DNA of 64,000 nucleotides from Myotis daubentonii (taxonomy: Eukaryota; Chordata; Mammalia; Chiroptera; Vespertilionidae). The notes beneath the pieces are model-generated. The model saw only the letters and a list, made by a program, of their open reading frames with translations, was not told the DNA's origin and made no database searches. The DNA is taken from contig NC_081841.1 in the NCBI RefSeq assembly GCF_963259705.1, forward strand, positions 27,021,244 through 27,085,243, in the 5' to 3' direction. A program made the translations under genes and the position numbers. Of this stretch, positions 1 through 11,262 are shown one piece after another. How positions within the stretch are numbered: position 1 is the stretch's first letter; each line of letters begins with the position of its first letter.

Positions 1-52
1 CCTCACTCTTGGCGTATGGGGATGGCGCTAATTAACTAAGCTACTTGGCCTA
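1..52 (-). repeat. Ves-type SINE fragment, cut by window start
   Basis: The stretch resembles the reverse complement of the tRNA-like head of an older Ves SINE (a GCTAATTAACTAAGCTAC-like A-box region). It runs off the left edge, so the body cannot be seen. It is short and diverged. Confidence 0.45.
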
Positions 53-89
53 CCATGCCCTCATTCTTACGTTAAAAGTTGGCATTACT

Positions 90-606
90 TATGTTCACAG
101 CAGCAAAATTCACCATAGCTAAGATCTGGAAACAGCCTAAGTGCCCATCTGTAGATGAATGGATTAGAAAACTGTGGTACATCTACATGATGGAATACTA
201 TGCTGCTGTAAAAAAGAAGGAACTCTTACCATTTGCAACGGCATGGATGGAACTGGAGAGCATTATGCTAAGTGAAATAAGCCAGTCAATGAAGGAAAAA
301 TACCACATGATCTCACTCATTCAGGGATAATAAAGACCATTATAAACTTATGAACAATAATAGATACAGAGGCAGAGCTGCCTCAAACTGATTGTCAAAC
401 TGCAGCAGGAATGCCAGGGAGGGTTTGGGGGGCAGGAGGGAGGGGGGTAAGAGATCAACCGAAGGACTTGTATGCATGCATATAAGCATAACCAATGGAC
501 ATAAGACACTGGGGGGTAGGGGAGGCCAGGGGATTGTCAAGGGCGGGGAAAAAAAAGAACACATATGTAATACCCTTTGTAATACTTTAAGCAATAAAAC
601 AATAAA
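90..606 (+). mobile_element. 5'-truncated young LINE-1 (ORF2 C-terminus and 3' UTR)
   Basis: The open frame from 79 to 330 encodes the extreme C-terminus of L1 ORF2p and closely matches the end of the long L1 frame ending at 33721. A G-rich 3' UTR and an A-rich AATAAAA tail follow. The insertion is bounded by a 16-bp duplication, AAAAGTTGGCATTACT, at 74-89 and about 608-623. The perfect TSD and the open frame indicate a recent insertion. It is dead because it lacks the promoter, ORF1 and most of ORF2. Confidence 0.93.
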
Positions 607-625
607 AAAAAGTTGGCATTACTGT

Positions 626-708
626 AACGTATATAAATGATGAATTACTATGTTACATACTTGAAATATAATATTGTATGCCAACTATACTTTAATAAAT
701 TTTTTTAA
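626..708 (+). repeat. Old L1 3'-end remnant
   Basis: The segment ending in CCAACTATACTTTAATAAA resembles the 3' terminus of old mammalian L1 families. No ORF remains. Confidence 0.45.
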
Positions 709-1700
709 GTTTGTATAGTTAATACTAAATAAAGAGCATCTTATTTAGTTGAAGATGTGCCCAACATCTTGATCAGCATCCCCAAAGATGAACAACATAA
801 ATATTTTTTTTTAGAAATTAGCTCCAGGAAGACATTTGTCCAATATTCTTATTCCTGTTAGCTGAGAGCTTTGTAACCCATTGTGCTTCTCTTTCTGCTG
901 TGGCTTTGGGAAAACCTGGAAATAAGTCTTGGACTTGAAAGTTGACATTTCCCTCGGTCCAAGTTTTCTAGAATAATTATTCAATGCTCGTCATTGCCTT
1001 GACTTCATCCTTGTATTTTTATTTCAGTGCTTTTAAAGAATTACGATACATTGTCAAATCATTTTTTGAAAGTAGCCAAAGTAATGAATAAGTGAACAAA
1101 ACAACCCATGTTTTGGGTCTTTTAAAAATGTGTTATTGTTAATATTTTGCCAAAGTAGCCATAAAGCTTTTAAGTTTAAGGCATAATCCTCGAATTAGTT
1201 TAAGACTTACAAAATGTAAATTAAGCTTCCAAGAGTTAGTTAGCATGCCTTATATTATGAATTTTCCTGACTGTGCTTTTATTGTGGTTTAATGAGACCA
1301 TTATAAGAAATTCTAATCTGGGTTCTAAGCATTTGACATTGTTAAACAGCTGAATGAAAGAGAACATAAGCGTTGCAAAGTAGAAAATACATTTATTTTT
1401 AAATTGAATAACATTATGAATGTAACAACATTGAAATGCTAAGAAGCATTAGGCAGCTCCATCAGTTCCTGCTTCATAAGGTCTAAATGAATTGGAGAGC
1501 AATTTCTGAGAAGCCAAGGGGGTAAGCATCTGGCATCCATCCTGGGTCACTTCCCAGGAATAACAGGGCGGAAGTTCCAATGTACAAGTAAAAGACTGTC
1601 TGAGGTTATGCTGCTGGCTGCTGGGTTTGCCCCAGGCACACCAGGGCTAAATGGTTGGTCAGGGACCAGGTGTTGCACAGACATTCATCACCTTGGTAAG
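709..1700. other. No gene seen; AT-rich single-copy-like DNA
   Basis: No open frame of note and no recognisable repeat, RNA gene or regulatory motif. Very old repeat remnants could be hidden. Confidence 0.5.
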
Positions 1701-1708
1701 GCCTAGAG

Positions 1709-1925
1709 CAGTGATGGCGAACCTTTTGAGCTCGGCGTGTCAGCATTTTGAAAAACCCTAACTTAACTCAGGTGCCGTGTCACATATAGAAATTTTTTTA
1801 TATTTGCAACCATAGTAAAACAAAGATTTATATTTTTGACATTTATTTTATATATTTAAATGCCATTTAACAAAGAAAAATCAACCAAAAAAATGAGTTC
1901 GCGTGTCATAGGTTCGCCATCACTG
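1709..1925. mobile_element. Non-autonomous hAT element (CAGTGATGGCGAACC ends)
   Basis: The left end is CAGTGATGGCGAACC and the right end is its reverse complement, GGTTCGCCATCACTG. Both are flanked by an identical 8-bp TSD, GCCTAGAG, at 1701-1708 and 1926-1933. An 8-bp TSD with CAG-type ends is the hAT superfamily signature. The 217-bp AT-rich interior has no transposase. A relative with the same ends lies at 63111-63344. Confidence 0.95.
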
Positions 1926-1933
1926 GCCTAGAG

Positions 1934-3113
1934 TGTGCCTGGAACTACTGAGGTGGGCCATTAAGGCCCCCTTGGAGGACCACATCTGGCCCAGTACATA
2001 TGAGCTAGGCTCTTCATGAAGCCCAGAGGAATGGAGTATCATGAGCTCAGCCAGAGAACCCCCAAATCCTTAAAGACATACACTTTCTACCTGGAACCCC
2101 AACTCCACCCCATCTCTGTGGGTGGCCTAAAAGAGGGTGAAGATTCAGCTGTCCGTCTAAAGGGCAGCAAACACATCTAGTTGCTACAAGGAGAGCAGTC
2201 AACCTCCACTGCTGTTTTGTGGGTCTTTAACTCCACTTGTGGATTTGGGGGGTATTAATTTATTAATACTAATTTTAATAAGTTTAACCTTTAATTTATA
2301 AAATAAACATTTTTCATCCAGTAGTATATGGCACTGTGTGACAAACCAGAAAAAATAACTTTTTTTTTTACCAACAGTTTACTTGAGAATGGTTGAAAAT
2401 GACCAACCTCTACAGTGAGGCAGGTGTCCAGCACAGCACCCTCTTGTTGAGCAAAAGGGGTCCCTACAACCCTTTCAGCACCGCCAGCACTGTGTGCAGA
2501 AGAGTGACCCTCCACTGATTTGGTCATCCACACAGCCTAGCCAGTGGCAACCTCATGGCTGATTTCCCAGCTTTGGGTATAAACTCAACCAATACACATG
2601 AGAAAAAGAATACCAGGAAGCCAGAGCCATTTCAAGGGAAGAAACGCATTATTCTGCTTCTCGCTGCCCTGCTTGTACCAACTACTAAGTGCTGGACGAG
2701 TGAGGGGGGCAGACCTGCAGTGTGTATTTGCTCTTCTCACCTCTCCTTCCATCGCCCCTCTTCCCTACCTCCACTCCACACTGAGGGTTTCATCCTAACA
2801 GTAATCTGCCTGCTCCTCTGGCTCTTCCTACTGAAATGTTAATCTGGCTAAGGTGCCAGCAGATGAGAGACAAGGTACAGCCTCTCCTTGAGCCATCTGG
2901 ATTCAAAGCTGTTAGGTCTGATCAAATAATTGAATTGATACCTCTTCCCCTGGGAACTGACTTTTAGGCCACTTCACAATGGACATTCCACTTGCTTAGA
3001 CCACATTCCACTTGCTAAGACCATTATCTCTCCCCTCCGGAGTTTCCCAGAATCCAGACCTGCACAGAGACTTCTCCGCCCAGAACAAGCCTGCCTCCAG
3101 TCCTTTAAAAACC
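1934..3113. other. No recognisable gene
   Basis: Only short overlapping open frames occur (for example 2555-2842), with no recognisable domain. The AT-rich stretch at 2250-2330 is low complexity. The stretch is best called single-copy intergenic or intronic DNA. Confidence 0.5.
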
Positions 3114-3348
3114 TCTGATTCTCGAATGGATAGAGCACCGGCCTGCGGACTGGGGGGGGGGGGTCCCAGGTTCGATCGCAGTCAAGGGCATATGCCTGGT
3201 TACAGGCTCAATCCCCAGTGGGGAGCGTGCAGGAGGCAGCCGATCAATGATTATCTCTCATCATTGATGTTTCTATCTCTCTCCCTTTCCCTTCCTCTCC
3301 GAAATTAATAAAAATATAATTGAAAAATAATAATAATAAAATAAAATA
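3114..3348 (+). mobile_element. Ves SINE
   Basis: This has the tRNA-like head with a B-box-like GGTTCGATCGC, the GGCATATGCC core, the CT-rich tail module and an AATAAAAATAT terminus seen in the other Ves copies. The head is missing its first bases and has a run of about ten G. A short flank repeat TAAAAACCT may be the TSD. Confidence 0.88.
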
Positions 3349-3809
3349 AAAACCTGACTCCCCATCTTTGGGTGCTGGCGCCATTTGGGGGCTCAGCCCA
3401 TCTGGGTATCCAGATGACTTAATAAATTCATAATTCTTTACCTCTGTTGGCCTCGTGCATTCCTCCTTCAGCGATCCTAGCAAAAGCTAAGTCTAAAATC
3501 TCTAATGAGAAAGGGTTTGGATCTCTCTGAAAAGGGCCACACCTGTGAGGGAGAGGTTTTCCAGGCACAACTCAAATTACATTGCCCTGGGCAGGAGGGC
3601 TTTCAGATGGCTCCGTTCTGGTCAGACTTAGGAATACAGAATCCTCCAGGGATAGCATACGATAGCCCGAACAAATGAGAGTCCCTGTCTCTAACTCACA
3701 GAAGTATAAGATCTTATGTAAGAATGATCACTATTGGGAAGAGGATACTTTTATCTAATATTCCAAATGACATGAAGAGTTTGTCGATTTAACTTGACAA
3801 ATGTGTCTG

Positions 3810-4200
3810 GAGTTCCTCTTAGGAGCTGTACTGAGATACTGGAGTGTACAAAAGAGTAAGACACAAGGCCCACCCTCAAGGTGCTCAGTTTAATCAGGGA
3901 GGTAGACATGTAACGAATGCAATGTGGTGTGTGCTGTAATAGCTTTGTGTGCAAAGTGCCCTCATCAGAGAGGGAAACGTGGAGAAGGCTGCTTCAAATA
4001 TTAGCAAGTGTGTGTGAAAGAGACATCTTCATTTTAGAAACGCTGAGATCTCAAATAATTTTTTTAATGAGACTAGAACCAAATAAGGGAAAGAAATGGA
4101 GAGATAATGCAAAAATGAGGTCTGTGTTTAAAAAGGACCTATTGAGAAAGGACTTTTACTTGTACCTTTTAAAACCAGAAGTCATTTCAGACACATGATT
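3810..4200 (+). repeat. Probable L2-type remnant
   Basis: Phrases such as AAGACACAAGGCCC and CTCAAGGTGCTCAG match the recurrent 3' region of ancient L2 LINEs. It is strongly diverged, with no reading frame, so the boundaries are approximate. Confidence 0.45.
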
Positions 4201-4340
4201 ATAAACTGTATTACCAAATAAAAAATAAACAGAGCATGGAAGATGATAGTGCAAGTTTGTATTAGAACTTAATATCCATGAAACCTTGCCCATCAGTACA
4301 CTTAGGACTAGGGTCAGGGAACCAGAAGGTGAACAGAAAA

Positions 4341-4341
<1 letters not shown>

Positions 4342-4422
<81 letters not shown>

Positions 4423-4503
4423 GGAAGGAAGGAAGGAAGGAAGGAAGGAAGGAAGGAAGGAAGGAAGGAAGGAAGGAAGGAAGGAAGGAAGGAAGGAAGG
4501 AAG
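4342..4503. repeat. (GA)n then (GGAA)n compound microsatellite
   Basis: About 75 bp of GA dinucleotides (4342-4416) passes directly into about 86 bp of GGAA tetranucleotides (4417-4503). The two overlapping open frames here encode only RE/RK dipeptide repeats and are not genes. GGAA arrays can serve as ETS-factor binding platforms. That is general knowledge and nothing here shows it happening. Confidence 0.98.
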
Positions 4504-4829
4504 ATTGGCTATAATACAGAAGTAAAACTAGATGAAAGCATTACTGAATATTTCAATAGAAGTGGAACTCAGGCAATGACACAAAAGGCAGAGCTGCAGA
4601 GACAGATGATTTATTAACAGAGCTACTAAATTCTGTGTCAAGGATAATTCCAAGTTGCAAAGACTCAAGTTAAGAGAGGAAGTGGAAAGTACAGAGAATG
4701 GGGAGTTTAGATGCCAGAGTCTAGTCTTAGCTCCACTGCTAACAAATCAGGAGTCCTTTATATGTAAAGAGTTTCCATATGCTAGACGCTCTCTAAGTGT
4801 CCTACCATCTCTTAGGGCTGATACATGAA

Positions 4830-4925
4830 TAAAAAAATAGTTCTCATTCATTCATTTCATTTCGACAAATGTTGAGCACATGGCATGTGCCAGGCACATG
4901 GGGATGTAGTGGAGAATAAGGATTT
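4830..4925 (+). repeat. L2-type 3' remnant
   Basis: It reads TCATTCATTC, then GTGCCAGGCAC, then GGGGATGTAG. This is the familiar order of the L2-derived motif common in mammals. It is decayed. Confidence 0.5.
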
Positions 4926-5009
4926 CATACTCTGGCACGGAAGGCAGTCAGAAGAGATGACAAAGGGTAGGAAGAGTACTTGAGAATACTCTTAATTCTT
5001 CTGTTGAAC

Positions 5010-5492
5010 ACTGTGGTACCCAACCTCCAAAATGGTCTCCAAGGATACCTGTTTTGGATATTCACGCCCTTGTGAAATTTGTTCTCACACTGTGTCAGGG
5101 TTGGTCTATGAGACTGCAGCTTCGGTCTTGGGCACCCACTTCTTCCTCCCTCACTGATCTGTATCTCTAGCTCCAGCTGTCTTGGATCTCTTGCTCTGGG
5201 GGAAGCCAGATGCCAGGTTGTGAGCAGCCCTGTGGTGAAGAACTGAAGCCTCCAGCCACGAGCCACTGAGGAACTGAAGCCTGTGATAATCACCTGAATC
5301 AACTTAGAAGCTCAAGCTTTTCCAGCCCCAACAGAACCTTGAGAGGATTGTAGTCCTGGCTCAACAGCTTGATGGCAACCTTATGAGAGATTCTGAGCCA
5401 GAAACTGCATGAGATCATAAACCTTTGTTCTTTGAAGCTGCTAAATTTTAGGGTAATTTGTTACACAGCAATAGATAACTAATCCAAGTACT
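5010..5492 (+). repeat. MaLR/MLT1-like solo LTR remnant
   Basis: The 3' part has AGGGTAATTTGTTACACAGC followed by AATAGATAACTAATCC. This is typical of the end of mammalian MaLR (ERVL-type) LTRs. The upstream portion begins with a CTCCAAAATGGTC-like phrase consistent with the 5' part. No internal retroviral region is attached. Subfamily is not assigned. Confidence 0.6.
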
Positions 5493-5992
5493 GCCTCCCC
5501 CGCCCATAAACACTTGCACATATAACATACATGGTTTGGGTTTGAATTATTTAAGAGTTAATACTGGTACACACAGAATTATACAGCTGAGGCTTTAAGA
5601 GGTCAAGATGACACTGCTAACTGACAATAGAGCAGGGACTGGAACCAATGCCCTGATTTATGTTCAATGATCCTTTCACTATATTGTGCTGACTCTCCAT
5701 AATGGATTAATTTCATAATGTTTAAATGGATTAAGGAATTTACTCAAAATTCTACAAGCAAGTAGCTGAGCCTCTGCACTAACCTATTGAACATGATTCC
5801 ATTCTTTATAATAATCTTTCCTACTCTCAAGCTTTGCTGACCTTGATTAAGATAATTAGCTGAGTGAAGATTTTTAAAAAAAACAGAACTGTCCTTAAAA
5901 GGTAGTCTGGGGTGTTTGTCTCAAGCCTTTCCATTCAAAGAGAGCTTTATATTGGTGATTTGTACTTAGCTAGCAATATATTCATCCATTTA
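5493..5992. other. No gene; probable MIR remnant near 5575-5700
   Basis: The phrase ACAGCTGAGGCTTTAAGAGG followed by GAGCAGGGACTGGAACC resembles the reverse-oriented MIR core and tail. Nothing else is recognisable. Confidence 0.4.
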
Positions 5993-6002
5993 CTCAACAA
6001 GT

Positions 6003-6238
6003 ATTTTTTTAAATATGTCTTTATTGATTTTTTTTTTTTTAGAGAGAGAGAAGGGAGACAGACAGACAGACAGACAGAGACATCAATGTGAGAGAGAAAC
6101 ATCTATCGGTTGCCTCCTGTAAACACCCCAGCGGGGGATCAAACTGAAACCTGGGTATATGCCCTGACTGGGAATAGAACCGGCAACGTTTTGGTGCATG
6201 AGACAAATGCTCAGCCAACTGAGTCACACCGGCCAGGG
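6003..6238 (-). mobile_element. Ves SINE, antisense, with TSD
   Basis: The element is in reverse: a T-rich tail, an AGAGAG/CAGACAGA module and the CCTGTAAACACC core. Then comes a head ending in GAGTCACACCGGCCAGGGC. A 10-bp TSD, CTCAACAAGT, flanks it at 5993-6002 and 6239-6248. The open frame at 6039-6227 is SINE sequence. Confidence 0.95.
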
Positions 6239-6248
6239 CTCAACAAGT

Positions 6249-7560
6249 TTTGGGGGTTTTGTTTTTCTTTACACCAACTTTAAGCATAGCATAATCTATG
6301 GGTTATAAGGAATACAAAATGCTAGGACTTAAAAATCTAATTAGGAAGAAAAGACAAATATGAAAAATCACTGTAAAATCAGTATTTGTTCGCCTGCTGA
6401 ATGAACAGTAGGAACAATATGTGCAATCGCATTTTAAATCATAAACTAAAATAATAGAATAAAGGAACGTCACTGTTCCTGGTAAAATCTATCCTACCCT
6501 CAGGCAATGTAATCTAGTCCCAGAAATGCCTACTTTTATTCCTTAAAAGTCCCTTCCTCCACTGGGAATAGTCCACTAATTACCATTACAAATGCCACCA
6601 GGCCTCTGAAGATACTGCTTCCTTCTTCATGGTTTTGAGTGTGACTTGGTTGTCAAGCTAAGAAATTTAAACTCCATTTCTAGAATTGTTGAAGGTTTTT
6701 GAGCTAAGGGTACATCAGAGATGAGAACTGAAGGGGTGTGAGAGGCAGGGGGATTAACGTCAACACCCACAGTTGTATAAGGGGTCAGTTGGGCAGGACT
6801 GCCACCTTGTGACAGGTATGGGCAGCATGCCCTCTGAAGTGGAGGCCAGAAACTAGGAGTTGTGGGAGCTTATCAGTGCTTGACTGGCGGGCAGCTAAAG
6901 GCTTTTTCAAGCCTGGTTTAAAGGGATCTTGTTTTCACATGATAAAGAGAGAATAGAGATGCATGTGTGCCTTTTAAGAAGATCAATATGGCCCTAGGTT
7001 CTGGGTATTTTTAATTATCTGGCTTTCTTGTCACAAAGTCACAGTAAAGATATCAGAAACTATATATTTTCCCACGTAGGCATACATTTATTTTCCAAGA
7101 TGACTGTGAGAGAAGGACTGGAAGAAGTAAAGAGTGCAACTCCTGAGCAGCAGTCAGGGGCTTTGAGCTATGCATGTTCTTCAGGTCAGTAAATGAGCAA
7201 GAGCCTCTCTCTACTCCCCAAGGCACCACAGGCACCTTGAAAGATATCAAAAATATATAAATATATAAAAAATATACCCGGGTATACTTTTTTTATATTT
7301 CCCATAGTAAATGTTCTTCCTTCTTTATTCTGTAATTTGGTGAATGACACCTGGGCCCAAAGCCAAGGAGCCAAGCTAGATGCTGTCTTCCTCCCCACAG
7401 TCCTATCAGTCATTGCACTCCCAATTCTCCTTCCTGAGCACCTCTCCGGTCGGTGTCCTCTTTATATTTACTATGCCAGCCTTGGTTCAAGCTCTCGTTT
7501 CCACTGCCCCAGATTCAGAACAGTCCTTGAAACAGACAGACATTTTTCAATGAGAAAGCT
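6249..7560. other. No recognisable gene
   Basis: Short overlapping frames only. A local AT-rich segment lies at 7235-7300. Nothing supports an exon, RNA gene or promoter. Confidence 0.45.
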
Positions 7561-7562
7561 TC

Positions 7563-8030
7563 ACAATTGTATTAGTCAGGGTCCCAGCAAGAAACAACCA
7601 CACTCCAAAGTGGTAACTGGAGATACTCAAATGAAGATATTATAAAAGTGTGAGCAGGCTAAGGGAACTAGCAAGGATGGTGATGGTGATTCTCCTCTTC
7701 TAGGTCAGCAATAGAAGGAAGTCATTGCCATTGCTGGGTCTGAAGGAACAAAGGGAGAGAGAAGACTGTAGCTCCAGAGCCCAGAGTGAGCTGTGACTAT
7801 AGGGACCGCCAAACTAAAACTGTACCTCAGAGAGAGCCACTGGCCAACTGAGGCCCAGTGGAGGGGGTTAAAAGTTTCCTGCCCTGTCTCTTTGCCACCC
7901 TGTAATCTCCTGCTGGTTCCTTCCATTGGCTGATCCCAAAAAGCCAATGTGCCAGGGACATTTTCAGAAGGTCAGCCTCCTCCAGTCAGGGTAGAAAGTG
8001 AATCTAGAGGAGCAAAGGGAGAATACCCAC
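7563..8030. repeat. Possible ancient LTR remnant
   Basis: The opening TTGTATTAGTCAGGGTCCC resembles the conserved end of several ancient mammalian LTR families. The remainder cannot be assigned by eye. Confidence 0.3.
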
Positions 8031-8066
8031 AACAAAGGCACTCACAGTATTCATCTGACATGAAAA

Positions 8067-9338
8067 TCCTATCTAATAAAAGAGAAAAATGGTAATTGGC
8101 GTATGACGATACCCTTTTCATTGGCTAATCAGGGCTATATGCAAATTAACTGCCAACTAAGATTGGCAGTTAACTGCCAACAAGATGGCGGTTAATTTGC
8201 ATATGTAGGCACAATGCAGGGAGGCGAAAGGGAAAGCAGGAAGAAGCCCCCTGCCACTGACAGTGATCGGAAACCCAGGGGGGAGCTAAGAGCTGGGGGG
8301 CAGGGCAAAGGCGGCCCTGGGGCTGCCTTTGCCCTGCCCCCCAGCCATGATCGGAGAATCAGGTGCCTTTGCCGCCCTGGCCAGTGATAGCAGGAAGTAG
8401 GGGTGGAGCCAGCGATGGGAGCTGGGCACGGTCGAAGCTGGCAGTCCCAGGAGCTAGGGGTCCCTTGCCTGGGCCTAAAGCAAAGCCCACGATCGCGGGG
8501 CCGCTGCAGCTGCGGGTCCCTGCTGCCCGGGCCGGACGCCTCAGCCAGAGGTGTTAGGCCTGGGCAGGGGAGGAGCCTGCAACCACGGGGAGCTGGGGGT
8601 CCCCTGCCCAGGCCTGACACCTCTGCCGGAGGCCTCAGGCCTGGTCAAGGGGCCGATCCGGTGATTGGTGATCGGAGGGTGATGAGGGTCAACTCCTCTG
8701 GCCGAGGCATCAGGCCTGGGTGGGGGGAGGAGCCAGGGATTGGGGGGATATGATGGTCCCCTTGCCCAGGCCTGAAGCCTGGGTCAGAGGTGTCAGGCTT
8801 GGGTGGGGGGTGGAGCAAGCGATCAGAGGGAGATGGGGGTCCCCTGCCCAGGCATGATTCCTGGGCCAGAGGCCTCAGGCCTGGGCGGGGGCCAGAGCCA
8901 GTGATCGGGGGGAGATGGGGGTCCCCTGTCCAAGCCTGACACCTCTGGCGGAGGCGTCAGGCCTGGGCAAGGGGCCGATCAGGTGATCGGAGGGTGATGG
9001 GGGTCTACGCCTCTGGCTGAGGCATCAGGCCTGGGCAAGGGGCAGAGCCAGTAATCGGAGGGGTCTGGGGGTCCCCTGCCCAGGCCTGATGCCTGGGCCA
9101 GAGGCATCAGGCCTGGGCTGGGGGCAGAACCAGTGATGGGGGAAAATGAGGGTCCCCTGCCCAGGCCTGATGCCTCTGTCAGAGGCATCAGGCCTGGGCA
9201 AGGGGCTGATCCTGCGATTGGAGGGTGATGGGGGTCAATGCCTGAGAGCTCCCAGTATGTGAGATGGGGCAGGCTGGGCTGAGGGACACTCCCCCACACA
9301 CACACCCAGTGCACGAATTTCGTGCACCGGGCCCCTAG
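8067..9338 (+). mobile_element. Helitron (bat type), with internal tandem repeats
   Basis: The 5' end TCCTATCTAATAAAAG follows an A at 8066. The 3' end is the hairpin GTGCACGAATTTCGTGCAC, then CGGGCCCCTAG, and is followed by T. Insertion between A and T without a TSD, 5' TC, 3' CTAG and a subterminal hairpin are the Helitron hallmarks. No Rep/helicase coding sequence is present, so it is non-autonomous. The AT-rich head carries CAAGATGGCGG at 8179-8189. The interior is a GC-rich array. Confidence 0.95.
8500..9245. repeat. Degenerate minisatellite inside the Helitron
   Basis: A unit of roughly 110-130 bp is repeated about six times. Each contains GGTCCCCTGCCCAGGCCTGA and its near inverse CATCAGGCCTGGGC around a CAGAGG centre, so each unit is itself close to palindromic. 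Open frames across it on both strands (for example 8192-8620 and 8979-9314 on the minus strand) are repeat translations. Confidence 0.85.
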
Positions 9339-9419
9339 TATTTTAATAGAGCCCTAGAAAAGAAATCTCCTCAAAGTTGTTTTACCCAGTGTTTTCCTAT
9401 CTTTCTGCATCTAATCTTG

Positions 9420-9995
9420 CCCAGCTATATCTACTTCTAATTGCCACCAGAAGTGGCTTCTTAAAGCACAAATCTTAGCAGATTACTCTCTTATAAATCT
9501 GTCAGGGGGTCCATCATCCATAGAATGAACATCCCTCCTAACCTTATACCATAACTCCACTTCCAACATACACAGAGAGCACACCATCACTGACTCCTAC
9601 CTGTCTCTCCAACTTCATCTCCCCCCAAAAAATCCATACTCCAGGCTTACAGAATTGCTGTGTTTCCATGATCCCATGCTGTCCTTCCAATTGGAAGGCA
9701 CCCAATGATCCTGAGTCCTGCATTAATGTGATCAAGTGAGTTCTCTTCCAAAAAACCTTTTGTGATGCACCAGACTGGATGGCACCTATTTTTGTGCTCC
9801 TGCTGAACTTAAAGCCTATATCTGTTATAACACTCATTCATCACATAGTATTAACTATTTGTATGATATCTGTCTCCTCAATTAGGTTTAAGAATTTCTT
9901 GAGGTCAGGGGTCATGATGATACAGCTCTGTACCGCTGGTACTCTGTACAATGACCAGCACACAATTGGTACCCAGTGAATATTAGTTGAATTAA
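9420..9995 (-). repeat. L2-type LINE remnant, antisense
   Basis: The order of phrases matches the antisense 3' end of ancient L2. They are a CTCCAACTTCATCTC-like segment, ACCTTTTGTGATG, TGAGGTCAGGGGTCATG and CAATTGGTACCCAGTGAATA. It is heavily diverged. Confidence 0.6.
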
Positions 9996-10377
9996 ATTCC
10001 TCCTCTCTGTACGAATCACATGGGTGGCCAGCAATCAAGGTGGGACCTTTCTATGACACCCCTCCCCCCAAAAATCCTAATCAGAGAGCTAAGCATTCTG
10101 AAGAAAAAGAAATGCCTGCAACTTGGGTTCCTTGCATTTGGTTCTTTTCTTCTTGCTTATAGACACTGAGGCAACTACTAATAAAAGGCAAAGGATTGAA
10201 GTAAATGTCTCAATTCCCAGGGAACTTATTTCTTGAGTAACTTCAAAGTAGTTATTTTCAATCATCAAACCAGGAATTATGGCAGAAACTCTCCACAAAT
10301 AGGTCAGAACACAAGTGCCCTGAGGAGAAACTGGGTCTTCATAATCTCGGCCTTTCTCTGATTGTCTTGTACTAGAC

Positions 10378-10588
10378 GAGCGGTTCTCAACCTTCTGGCC
10401 CTTTAAATACAGTTCCTCATGTTGTGACCCAACCATAAAATTAGTTTCGTTGCAACTTCATAACTGTAATGTTGCTACTGTTATGAATCGTAATGTAAAT
10501 ATCTGATATGCAGGATGGTCTTAGGCGACCCTGTGAAAGGGTCATTCAACTGCCAAAGGGGTCGCGACCCACAGGTTGAGAACTGCTG
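10378..10588 (-). mobile_element. SPIN-like hAT element
   Basis: The left end is GAGCGGTTCTCAACCTTCTG and the right end is CACAGGTTGAGAACTGCTG. The interior includes GGTCTTAGGCGACCCTGTGA and a TAACTGTAATGTTGCTACTG stretch typical of SPIN miniature elements. The 8-bp TSD is TACTAGAC/CACTAGAC (10370-10377, 10589-10596; 7 of 8 match). It is placed on the minus strand relative to the copy at 58499. No transposase is present. The name SPIN is recalled, not checked. Confidence 0.85.
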
Positions 10589-10834
10589 CACTAGACTAAT
10601 CATGAATTCAGATTTTCTCAGGTAACTCTGTGCCATGACACAATCAGTCTATAGGGTCAGAGATGGGTATGCATCTTTTCACAGATGTTCTGGAAGTATG
10701 GCTAGCTTGTTACAGACACAATTCCAGACATGTTCCGAAGGGGCAAGAGTTGTTGCTCCATCAGTTACAGGCCTACTGCAGTGAAAAGTGATGAGAAATG
10801 CACAGGCAGACAGAAATAGTATGGAGGAAATGTT

Positions 10835-10985
10835 TCAATCCTAAATCTGCCCCTAATTGGCTGGGTGACTTTGGCCAACTTACTCTGTGCTTCTACGTAT
10901 GTTTCCCCATTTACAAAACAGGAGTAAGACCTATCCCACATAGTTATCTTCAGGATTAAATGAGATAACACCAGAAACAGATTGT
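10835..10985 (+). repeat. MIR remnant
   Basis: The order CTGGGTGACTTTGGCCAACT, then TTTCCCCATTTACAAAACAGG, then ATTAAATGAGATAA is the typical MIR core-to-tail order. Confidence 0.75.
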
Positions 10986-11119
10986 TAGTAAGAACTCAGT
11001 AAATTTTTATTTTTTACTACCTGAATTATCTCCTCCTTTAAGGGGCTGCCTTTCTCATTTTAAAAGAGGCAGGTGACTTGGATAGGTACAGTAAAGTACA
11101 CTAACTTGTTTAAATTTTT

Positions 11120-11262
11120 TAAATGCTTAATTGCTGATGGGCACACAATGCAATATACAGATCATGTATCATAGAAGTGTATATTTGAAACCTATATGAA
11201 CTTATTAATCAATGTCATCCCAATAAATTTAATAAAAAATAAAATAAGATAAAATAAAATAA
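11120..11262 (+). repeat. Old L1 3'-end fragment
   Basis: The string GCACACAATGCAATATACAG followed by TGAAACCTATATGAAC, CAATGTCATCCCAATAAA and an A-rich tail matches the terminal 3' UTR seen also at 48700-48795 and 50440-50505. Only the terminal piece is present. Confidence 0.65.

Noticed and set aside
2555..2842. Possible small gene of 95 codons
   Set aside because: It overlaps another frame of similar length, has no recognisable domain and no supporting signal.
4278..4525. Open frames encoding RE and KEGR repeats
   Set aside because: They are GA and GGAA microsatellite in two overlapping frames.
8500..9245. CRISPR-like array
   Set aside because: The repeats are degenerate, GC-rich, contiguous without unique spacers, and lie within a eukaryotic Helitron.
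8192..9314. GC-rich open frames of 111-142 codons
   Set aside because: They lie in the Helitron minisatellite and appear on both strands.
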